Program-made: the position numbers and the translations under genes
In this document: piece after piece, positions 7,368-13,158 of the stretch
Layout: each line of letters begins with the position of its first letter
How positions within the stretch are numbered: the first letter of the stretch is position 1
DNA from: Verrucomicrobiota bacterium
GTDB lineage: Bacteria > Verrucomicrobiota > Verrucomicrobiia > Limisphaerales > UBA1096
Reading direction: 5' to 3'
Assembly (NCBI GenBank): GCA_003972865.1
Contig: QOAX01000214.1
Coordinates: 1 to 16,220 of the forward strand
DNA length: 16,220 nucleotides
Notes under the pieces: model-generated
Seen by the model: only the letters and a program-made list of their open reading frames with translations
Databases searched by the model: none
Told to the model about the DNA's origin: nothing

Positions 7368-7385
7368 GCCAAGCGCTTGGCCAGG
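7368..7385. repeat. Phase-shifted palindrome GCCAAGCGCTTGGC with trailing half copy
   Basis: GCCAAGCGCTTGGC (7368-7381) is a perfect 14-bp palindrome centred on GCGC instead of GGCC. It is what results when two copies of CGCTTGGCCAAGCG are joined and share CG. It continues as CGCTTGGCCAGG, a one-base-decayed standard copy. Confidence 0.8.
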
Positions 7386-7407
7386 TCCGATTCGGCTTGA
7401 TTGATTT

Positions 7408-7441
7408 GGCAACGGCGCGGACAACCGTGCGCGCCGTTGCC
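7408..7441. repeat. 12-bp inverted repeat (hairpin) in the thrH upstream region
   Basis: The arms GGCAACGGCGCG (7408-7419) and CGCGCCGTTGCC (7430-7441) are perfectly complementary around a 10-nt loop. The repeat ends 20 bp before the thrH ATG. Neither side has a U-tract, so it is not a typical intrinsic terminator. A 5'-UTR hairpin or a protein-binding site is possible. Confidence 0.75.
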
Positions 7442-7461
7442 GCTTGGCAGCGCGCAAAGCC

Positions 7462-8076
7462 ATGAAGCAACAAACCATCGTCACACTGGATCTCGAGGGG
7501 GTGCTGGTTCCGGAGATTTGGATTGCCTTCGCCAAGAAGACCGGGATCGAGCAGCTCAAGCTGACCACTCGCGATATCCCGGACTACGACGAATTGATGG
7601 CCGGCCGCTTGGTTATCCTCGACGAGAACGGCCTCAAGCTGGCAGACATTCAGGAGGTGATTGGCACGCTCGCTCCGCTGGATGGCGCCCGGGCGTTTCT
7701 CGACGAGCTGCGCTCGATCACGCAGGTGGTCATTCTGTCGGACACGTTTGAGGAGTTCGCCGCACCGCTGATGCGGCAACTGGCTTGGCCGGCCCTGTTG
7801 TGCCATCGGCTCGAGATCGACGGGGAAGGGCGCGTGGCCAACTACCGACTGCGGCAGCGGGACCAAAAACGCAGGGCCGTGGCGGCGTTTCGTGGGCTGA
7901 ATTACAAAGTGATTGCTGTCGGCGACTCGTATAATGACACGACGATGCTCGGCGAGGCCGATACCGGCTTTCTGTTCCGGCCCCCGGACAGCGTGAGGGC
8001 GGAGTTTCCACAGTTCGAACCGACCGGGGAGTACAGTGGGTTGATGGCCCTTATCCGGTGCGAACTGGAGGCGTGA
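7462..8076 (+). CDS. thrH: ThrH-type phosphoserine phosphatase / homoserine phosphotransferase (HAD superfamily)
   Basis: The 204-residue product closely resembles Pseudomonas ThrH (205 residues) from memory of that sequence. Shared stretches are 'DLEGVLVPEIWIAFA', 'KTGI', 'TTRDIPDYDELM', 'GLKLADIQEVI', 'VILSDTFEEF', 'PLMRQL', 'LLCH.LEID' and 'GDSYNDTTML'. HAD motifs are in order: Asp10-x-Glu12, the SDT loop, the motif III lysine region and GDSYND. Known family role: it dephosphorylates phosphoserine and can transfer the phosphate to homoserine, linking serine and threonine synthesis. ATG 7462 is chosen because the family starts there; an in-frame TTG at 7444 would add six residues. No serine or threonine pathway gene is adjacent. 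The stop is followed after 1 bp by a palindrome copy. Confidence 0.92.
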   Translation: MKQQTIVTLDLEGVLVPEIWIAFAKKTGIEQLKLTTRDIPDYDELMAGRLVILDENGLKLADIQEVIGTLAPLDGARAFLDELRSITQVVILSDTFEEFAAPLMRQLAWPALLCHRLEIDGEGRVANYRLRQRDQKRRAVAAFRGLNYKVIAVGDSYNDTTMLGEADTGFLFRPPDSVRAEFPQFEPTGEYSGLMALIRCELEA

Positions 8077-8077
8077 G

Positions 8078-8087
8078 CTTGGCCAAG
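8078..8087. repeat. Iterated palindrome CTTGGCCAAG immediately after the thrH stop
   Basis: The exact 10-mer starts two bases after the last base of the TGA of thrH. Confidence 0.88.
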
Positions 8088-8152
8088 TTTATGCTCAGAA
8101 CGATCACGGTGGAGAAGCAGGTGAAATTTTCTTCATTAGAATGGATAATCGG

Positions 8153-8180
8153 TTGACACGCCTAAAAAGATTGTTACTTT
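8153..8180 (+). promoter_or_regulatory. Putative sigma-70 promoter for korAB
   Basis: A consensus -35 TTGACA (8153-8158) is followed after 16 bp by TACTTT (8175-8180), a 3-of-6 match to the -10 box. It lies 58 bp before the korA ATG in an AT-richer stretch. No Shine-Dalgarno is visible at the korA start. Confidence 0.45.
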
Positions 8181-8238
8181 CCCCTACGCCGCTCCCGTTC
8201 CTTTGGGGCGATTGGGGCGGTGTCATTTCACATTCTCG

Positions 8239-10062
8239 ATGAGCGAGACGACTGTTTTGGAGGCCAACACTGGGAGCAATTCCCAGGCCTCCGATATTTC
8301 TGAGGCGACCATACGCATCGCTGGCAACTCCCAGGACGGCATCCAGTCCATCGGCGGGTTCCTGGCGCGCTTGGCCGGGCGGAGCGAGCGGGAGGTCATG
8401 ACCATGATGACGATCCCCTCGACCATCTCCGGCGGCCCGTCCATTTTTCAGGTTCGCCTCGGCTCCGGTGAGGTGCTCAGCCCCGGCGACGAGGCCGATG
8501 TGCTGCTGGCGTTCTACCAGCACTCCTACGAGGATCACGTCAGCAACCTGCGCAAAGGTGGCATCCTCGTTTACGACAGCGACCACGTGGAGCCTCGTGA
8601 GGATTGGCTGACCGACTACCGGCACATCGGCATCGCCATCTCCAGCCTGACCGTCGAGGCGATCGGCGGCACCGGGCGCGACAAGGGCAAAAACATTTTC
8701 GCGCTTGGCCTGCTCGGCCGCATGTTCAGCCTCGACGCGACGAAACTCGGGCGGCTGATCAACGAGCGGTTTGATGGCAAGGGCGAGAGCGTCGTGAAGA
8801 CGGCGATGGACGCTTTTGAAGCCGGTTATCGTTATCAGTCCGATGACATCAGCGATCTGTATCGCCTGGCTCGGGGCGGGGCGGATCGCGCCAACCAGGT
8901 GGTGATGACCGGCAATGAGGCGCTTGGCTACGGGTTGATCGCTGCCGGGGTTCGTTTCGGTGCCGGTTACCCGATCACGCCGTGGTCGGACATCATGGAG
9001 TTGCTTCGGCGCGAGTTGCCCAAGTACGGCGGCACATTCATCCAATGCGAGGACGAGATTGCCTCCGTCTCGATGGCGATCGGTGCCGGCTACGGCGGGC
9101 AGGTGGCGGTCACCGGCTCGAGCGGGCCCGGTATTTCCCTCAAGACCGAGGCCATCGGCTGGGCGGTCATGGCGGAGATGCCGCTGGTGGTCATTGACGT
9201 TCAGCGGGGCGGCCCCTCCACCGGGTTGCCGACCAATGTCGAGCAGTCCGATCTTAACATCGCCTGTTACGGCGGCCACGGCGACTCGCCCCGTGTCGTA
9301 CTGGCCACCTCCGACGTGGAGGATTGTTTTTATACCGCCATCGAGGCGGTGAATATTGCCCGCAAGTACAACGTCCCCGTGTTTTTACTCAGCGATCAGG
9401 CCATCGCCACGCGCATCGAGGCGTTCAACGAGCCGAATCTGCAAACAATTTGCCAGGACATCAGCCCGGATCTCGGGACCGTGCCGTCGCACAAGCCGTA
9501 TGACTTGTCATCCGAAACGGGAGTCTCGCGGCACATGCCACCGGGCACACGGATCGAGGATGGCCGCTACCCGGTGGTGACCGGGCTTGAACACGACGAG
9601 ATGGGACAGCCCAGCGCTTCGGCGGAGCACCACATCGCGATGACGAAAAAGCGCCGCAACAAGCTCAAGACCCTCGCGGATGAACTGCCCAAACCGGAGG
9701 TTTACGGGCCGGACTCCGGGGAGGTGCTGCTGGTGGGCTGGGGCTCGACCAAGGGGCCGCTCCGCGAGGCGGTGGGCAAGTCCGGCAACAACGGTCTCGC
9801 TTTGTCCGCGTTGCACATCAAGCACATCAACCCGTTTCCGAACGGCTTGGAGGCCATTTTTTCGCGGTTCAAGGCGATCTATGTCGTCGAGATGAACGAC
9901 GGCGGCGTTTACGGCTACGGCCAGTTGGCCGGCCTGCTCCGCTCCCGGTTTGCCGATGCGCGGATTGAGGGCATCAACAAAACCGACGCCCTCCGGTGGA
10001 AGGTTTGGGAAATCATCGAGCGCGTCGAGGCGCGCCAGGCCGAAATAAAGGCCACAGCCTGA
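8239..10062 (+). CDS. korA: 2-oxoacid:ferredoxin oxidoreductase, fused gamma-alpha subunit (probably 2-oxoglutarate)
   Basis: The product is 607 residues from the ATG at 8239. Residues ~20-190 form the gamma domain ('IRIAGNSQDGIQSIGGFLARLAGR', 'GGPSIFQVRLGS'). From ~210 the alpha (pyrimidine-binding) domain begins with 'GNEALGYGLIAAGVRFGAGYPITPWSDIMELL', and 'GPGISLKTEAIGWAVMAEMPLVVIDVQRGGPSTGLPT' follows. The C-terminal third holds the domain II fold, including 'GWGSTKGPLREAV' and 'VVEMNDGGVYGYGQLAGLLR'. Family knowledge: with KorB it oxidatively decarboxylates 2-oxoglutarate to succinyl-CoA while reducing ferredoxin, or runs in reverse. The gamma-alpha fusion without a ferredoxin domain is the KorA/two-subunit type. 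korB follows after 13 bp. The substrate assignment rests on family resemblance; pyruvate or another 2-oxoacid is not excluded. Confidence 0.92.
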   Translation: MSETTVLEANTGSNSQASDISEATIRIAGNSQDGIQSIGGFLARLAGRSEREVMTMMTIPSTISGGPSIFQVRLGSGEVLSPGDEADVLLAFYQHSYEDHVSNLRKGGILVYDSDHVEPREDWLTDYRHIGIAISSLTVEAIGGTGRDKGKNIFALGLLGRMFSLDATKLGRLINERFDGKGESVVKTAMDAFEAGYRYQSDDISDLYRLARGGADRANQVVMTGNEALGYGLIAAGVRFGAGYPITPWSDIMELLRRELPKYGGTFIQCEDEIASVSMAIGAGYGGQVAVTGSSGPGISLKTEAIGWAVMAEMPLVVIDVQRGGPSTGLPTNVEQSDLNIACYGGHGDSPRVVLATSDVEDCFYTAIEAVNIARKYNVPVFLLSDQAIATRIEAFNEPNLQTICQDISPDLGTVPSHKPYDLSSETGVSRHMPPGTRIEDGRYPVVTGLEHDEMGQPSASAEHHIAMTKKRRNKLKTLADELPKPEVYGPDSGEVLLVGWGSTKGPLREAVGKSGNNGLALSALHIKHINPFPNGLEAIFSRFKAIYVVEMNDGGVYGYGQLAGLLRSRFADARIEGINKTDALRWKVWEIIERVEARQAEIKATA

Positions 10063-10075
10063 TTGAAGTTTAACC

Positions 10076-10993
10076 ATGAGTGACAGCGCGACATTGGAAC
10101 AGCCCCCGCAGGACGCCGGGGAACGTCAGCCGGTGACCAAGAAGGAGATCACCTCCAATCAACCGACCTGGTGCCCCGGCTGCGGTGATTTCTCGGTGCT
10201 CTCCATCTACTACAAGCTGATCCAAAAGCGGAACATTCACCACGAGAGGGTGGCCACCGTGGCTGGCATCGGCTGCTCGAGCCGCTTCCCGTACTTCGTG
10301 CAGGCGCACGGGGCGCACTACATTCACGGTCGCGCGTTGTCGTTCGCCAGCGGCCTGTCGATCTCGCGGCCCGACCTGCATGTGTTCACCTTCGGCGGCG
10401 ACGGCGATGCCTTCTCCATCGGCGGCAACCATTTCATCCACACCGCCCGCAAGAACATCAAGATGACCTATTTGGTCATGGACAATTTCGTTTACGGGCT
10501 GACCAAGAAACAAACCTCGCCGACCTCACCGCTGGGTTTCAAGAGCAAGACCGACAACTGGGGCGCGCTCGACCGCCCGATCAACCCGATGAAGTTGGCC
10601 ATTTCGGCCGGGACGACGTTTGTGGCCCGCACGACTCATACCAATCCCAAGCACATGCTCGAGATGATGAACGCCGCGATGGATCACGACGGCTTCAGTT
10701 TCATCGAGTGCCTGAGCGAGTGCACCGAGTTTTTCCCGGGCGCGTTCGATGCCTCCAACCCCCGCAAGGGGGGCGAGTTCAGCCTCGTGCCGGAGGATCA
10801 CGATCCCACCGACGAGGCGGCGGCATACGCCCTGGCCAGCGAGGATTTCCCGGGCCGTTTCGGCATCTTCTACAGCGTGCAGCGGCCGACCAAGAACGCC
10901 CTTGAGGCCGGTGTCATTGATGCCGCCCAGGGCAAGTTCAAGGGCAAGCAGGCCCCGGACGTTCTTCAGGCCACCTTCAACAAGATGAAGTAG
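10076..10993 (+). CDS. korB: 2-oxoacid:ferredoxin oxidoreductase beta subunit (TPP-binding)
   Basis: The product is 305 residues. It opens with 'TWCPGCGDFSVL' (Cys33, Cys36), followed by 'GIGCSSRFPYF' (Cys67) and 'SFIECLSECTEFFPG' (Cys216, with Cys212 nearby). These are the cysteines expected to bind the single 4Fe-4S cluster of beta subunits. The thiamine-diphosphate/Mg motif is 'GGDGDAFSIGGNH' (107-119) with the closing 'MDNFVYGLT' (Asp136-Asn137). The subunit forms the active site with KorA and passes electrons to ferredoxin. A candidate partner, the ferredoxin at 12843-13079, lies about 2 kb downstream. Convergent with the rhodanese gene; a paired palindrome motif fills the 36-bp gap. Confidence 0.95.
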   Translation: MSDSATLEQPPQDAGERQPVTKKEITSNQPTWCPGCGDFSVLSIYYKLIQKRNIHHERVATVAGIGCSSRFPYFVQAHGAHYIHGRALSFASGLSISRPDLHVFTFGGDGDAFSIGGNHFIHTARKNIKMTYLVMDNFVYGLTKKQTSPTSPLGFKSKTDNWGALDRPINPMKLAISAGTTFVARTTHTNPKHMLEMMNAAMDHDGFSFIECLSECTEFFPGAFDASNPRKGGEFSLVPEDHDPTDEAAAYALASEDFPGRFGIFYSVQRPTKNALEAGVIDAAQGKFKGKQAPDVLQATFNKMK

Positions 10994-10997
10994 CCCC

Positions 10998-11019
10998 CTT
11001 GGCCAAGTGCCTGGCCAAG
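10998..11019. repeat. Paired palindrome copies between korB and the rhodanese gene
   Basis: An exact CTTGGCCAAG (10998-11007) begins 5 bp after the korB stop. It is followed by the one-base-shorter copy CTGGCCAAG (11011-11019). Together they can also fold as a 7-bp stem, CTTGGCC/GGCCAAG, with an 8-nt loop. The gap between the convergent genes has no classical terminator, so this may serve as a transcript-end hairpin, although no U-tract follows. Confidence 0.75.
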
Positions 11020-11029
11020 AGACGGCGTG

Positions 11030-11404
11030 TCATTCACCGCTCTCCATTTCCCAACCGGCGTTAAGGAGCGCCTTGTGGCCGCCGATGAGCGAGTGGACAT
11101 TCGTATAGCCCATTCGCTGGGCCACCTCCGCCGTGAGCACCGAGCGAAAGCCCCCGCCGCAGTACATGATCAGTTCCGCAGCCTTGTCCTGCACCGCCGA
11201 CTCGATGTCACGCTCGAGGATTCCTTTGCCCAAGTGAACGGCGCCCGCCGCGTGGCCGGTCATCCATTCCTTGTCCTCACGTACGTCCATTAGGATGGCG
11301 TCCGGGTTGTTGGCCAGGCGTTCGCGGGCCTGATTCAGGTCGACCTCGTTGACTCGCGTCCGCGCTTCATCGACTACAGCCAGAAAACCGAATGAATGTT
11401 GCAT
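11030..11404 (-). CDS. Rhodanese-like single-domain sulfurtransferase
   Basis: The product is 124 residues from the ATG at 11404. It is a rhodanese fold with 'AILMDVREDKEWMTGHAAGAVHLGKGILERDIE' and the catalytic loop at Cys82-Gly-Gly-Gly-Phe-Arg87. The typical closing motif is 'MGYTNVHSLIGGHKALLNAGW'. Family knowledge: the cysteine carries a persulfide and passes sulfur from thiosulfate or a desulfurase to acceptors. I use the internal start because the upstream 54 codons have no family resemblance and overlap both the palindrome cluster and the cinA start. It is divergent from cinA with a 103-bp gap. A sulfur-relay link to the NifS-like gene nearby is only contextual. Confidence 0.9.
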   Translation of the reverse strand: MQHSFGFLAVVDEARTRVNEVDLNQARERLANNPDAILMDVREDKEWMTGHAAGAVHLGKGILERDIESAVQDKAAELIMYCGGGFRSVLTAEVAQRMGYTNVHSLIGGHKALLNAGWEMESGE

Positions 11405-11445
11405 GGGCAGCAGAATGTGCCTGCGCTCGGCCAGGGTCAACCACA

Positions 11446-11465
11446 GGCCAAGCGCTTGGCCAAGC
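11446..11465. repeat. Tandem iterated palindrome cluster between rhodanese gene and cinA
   Basis: This 20-bp run contains the phase-shifted GCCAAGCGCTTGGC (11447-11460) and an overlapping exact CTTGGCCAAG (11455-11464). It is the densest cluster in the window. It sits in the 103-bp divergent gap, about 43 bp upstream of both start codons (43-44 bp from the cinA start and 42 bp from the rhodanese start). Confidence 0.88.
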
Positions 11466-11507
11466 TTGCCCTCGCCCGCGACTTGCCCCGATATTGGCGG
11501 TCCGAGG

Positions 11508-12779
11508 ATGGAGATCGAACTCATCACCACCGGCACCGAGCTGTTGCTTGGCCGCGTGCTCAACACCCATCAGCAGTGGCTTGGCCAACGCCTCGCCGAC
11601 GCCGGCTACACCCTCTCCCGGCAGGTCACCGTGCCGGACAACGACCCGGCGGTCTGTGAGGCGGTGCAAACCGCGCTTGGCTGCGCCGAGCTCGTAATCA
11701 CCACGGGCGGCCTCGGCCCGACCTCCGACGACATCACGCGCGGGTTGATCGCCGACCTCCTGGCCAGGCCGCTTGGCCGCGACGAGTCGGTCGCCTCGCA
11801 CATCGAGAGCTTCTTCGAGCGGCGCAACCGCCCCATGCCGGAGTCGGTGCTGGTGCAGGCATACGTGCCGGAAGGCGCGGTGGTGTTCCCGAACGAACAC
11901 GGCACCGCCCCCGGCCTGGCCATTGAGGTGTCGCCAAACCCATTCCGAGCCGGCGGCGGACCGGCCTGGTTAATCATGCTGCCCGGCCCGCCTCGCGAAC
12001 TGCGCCCGATGGTCGATGACCAGGCGATGCCGTTTATCAGGAAACATCTGCCGCTGGAGCAGCCATTTCACTGCAGTATCCTGCGCAGCCTTGGCATCGG
12101 CGAGTCGATGGTGGAGGACATGCTGCTCGGGCCGCTCAGGCCGCTGATGGATCGCGGGCTCGACCTGGGTTTTTGCGCACGCATCGGGCAGGTGGACATC
12201 CGGCTCAGTGGGAGTGGCCCGGGCATGCCGGCCATCATCGCCGAGGCGGAGTCAACGATTCGCGGGGCGATCGACAAACAAATCTACGGTACCGACGATG
12301 AGACAATCGAGCAGGTGGTGGTCGGGCAGTTGATCGCCACCGGAGAAACCCTGGCCGTCGCTGAGTCGTGCACCGGCGGTTTTCTCGGGCACCACATCAC
12401 CAACGTGCCCGGCGCGTCGGCGATCTTCGCCGGCGGCGTGCTGGCGTACAGCAACGCAATGAAGCAAAAACTGCTGGGCGTGAAAAAGTCGACTCTCGCG
12501 GAACACGGCTCGGTGAGCAAACCGGTGGCCATCGAGATGGCCGAGGGTGCCTTGACGGTGAGCGGGGCCGATCACGCCCTCTCCGTCACCGGCATCGCCG
12601 GGCCGGGGGGCGGCACACCGGACAAGCCGGTCGGCACCGTCTGGCTGGGCATGGCATCGAGAGGCGGCCGGCCTTTGGCGATCCGCCAATTCCACCCCTA
12701 CGACCGCGAGACCTTCAAGCACGCCACGGTGCACCAGGCATTGGAACTGCTGCGACGCCGGTTGAAGAAGATCGGTTAA
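11508..12779 (+). CDS. cinA: CinA-like protein with C-terminal nicotinamide-nucleotide amidase domain
   Basis: The product is 423 residues from ATG 11508, the usual full length. The N-terminal domain is of the MoCF/COG1058 type: 'EIELITTGTELLLGRVLNTHQQWLGQRLADAGY' and 'ITTGGLGPTSDDITR' (64-78). The C-terminal PncC domain begins near residue 270 with 'LAVAESCTGGFLGHHITNVPGAS' (Glu286-Ser287-Cys288). It also contains 'FAGGVLAYSNAMKQKLLGV', 'VSKPVAIEMAEGA' and 'SVTGIAGPGGGTPDKPVGTVW'. Known activity: PncC deamidates nicotinamide mononucleotide in pyridine-nucleotide recycling, and the N-terminal domain of some CinA proteins is an ADP-ribose pyrophosphatase. The gene carries a TTGGCCAA core at 11581 and several half copies. 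A bidirectional terminator directly follows the stop. Confidence 0.95.
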   Translation: MEIELITTGTELLLGRVLNTHQQWLGQRLADAGYTLSRQVTVPDNDPAVCEAVQTALGCAELVITTGGLGPTSDDITRGLIADLLARPLGRDESVASHIESFFERRNRPMPESVLVQAYVPEGAVVFPNEHGTAPGLAIEVSPNPFRAGGGPAWLIMLPGPPRELRPMVDDQAMPFIRKHLPLEQPFHCSILRSLGIGESMVEDMLLGPLRPLMDRGLDLGFCARIGQVDIRLSGSGPGMPAIIAEAESTIRGAIDKQIYGTDDETIEQVVVGQLIATGETLAVAESCTGGFLGHHITNVPGASAIFAGGVLAYSNAMKQKLLGVKKSTLAEHGSVSKPVAIEMAEGALTVSGADHALSVTGIAGPGGGTPDKPVGTVWLGMASRGGRPLAIRQFHPYDRETFKHATVHQALELLRRRLKKIG

Positions 12780-12806
12780 AAAAACAGCAGACTCTCAGCT
12801 GTTTTT
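12780..12806. terminator. Bidirectional intrinsic terminator between cinA and ferredoxin gene
   Basis: The arms AAAAACAGC / GCTGTTTTT flank a 9-nt loop, immediately after the cinA TAA. The arms themselves supply the U-tract in either direction, which fits the convergent genes. Confidence 0.82.
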
Positions 12807-12842
12807 GGCTGTGGGCCTGCTGAAAAATGGGCCGGGTCGGCC

Positions 12843-13079
12843 TTAGTCAGCGCCGTTGTCGCCGATGGCTTCCACCGGGCAGCCATCCATGGCTTCCTTG
12901 CACTGTTCCTCCTCCTCCTCGTTCTCCGGTTGTTTTTTGACGAAGGAGTAGCCCCCGTCGTCATTCCGGGTGAAGCAGGATGGTGCTGTCTCGCGGCAGA
13001 GATCACAGTCGATGCACTGTTCATCCACAAAATACTTGCCGGTGACGTTGTCCTCGTATTTGTCTTGGATTTCAGCCAT
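12843..13079 (-). CDS. Small 4Fe-4S ferredoxin
   Basis: The product is 78 residues. The cluster motif C22-x2-C25-x2-C28 in 'CIDCDLCRETAPSCF', with the distant Cys67 in 'DGCPVEAI', gives a single 4Fe-4S site of the Bacillus Fer type. Cys35 and Cys60 are extra and could support a second or alternative arrangement. The protein is very acidic, with a run of Glu at about residues 54-58, as expected of an electron carrier that docks to oxidoreductases. It is codirectional with and 79 bp downstream of the NifS-like gene. Possible partners are KorAB or an Fe-S/sulfur enzyme. Which one is right cannot be told from sequence. Confidence 0.92.
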   Translation of the reverse strand: MAEIQDKYEDNVTGKYFVDEQCIDCDLCRETAPSCFTRNDDGGYSFVKKQPENEEEEEQCKEAMDGCPVEAIGDNGAD

Positions 13080-13158
13080 GTCGAAATGAGCTCCGCGCCG
13101 GCTGTCTACACGGTATGTCGCCGGGATTCAAGCGATCTTTGCCAACTGCGACGACAAA

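Larger units (their letters stand above)
6933..7461. other. 529-bp non-coding interval between glnII and thrH
   Basis: I find no convincing gene here. The minus-strand frames in this stretch lack recognisable motifs and span the repeats. The interval holds the glnII leader, one full 14-bp palindrome (7291-7304) and a phase-shifted copy (7368-7381). It also holds several decayed copies and a 12-bp-stem hairpin (7408-7441) just before thrH. I saw no tRNA or other structured RNA gene by eye. Confidence 0.6.

Noticed and set aside
7079..7372. A 97-codon minus-strand frame in the glnII-thrH gap
   Set aside because: There is no motif, hydrophobic pattern or ribosome binding site, and it runs through palindrome copies. 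It is better read as non-coding.
8104..9279. A 391-codon minus-strand open frame opposite korA
   Set aside because: It is antisense to the well-supported korA and has no recognisable domain.
11405..11566. A 54-residue N-terminal extension of the rhodanese
   Set aside because: The extension has no family resemblance and would overlap the palindrome cluster and the start of cinA. The internal ATG at 11404 fits the domain boundary.
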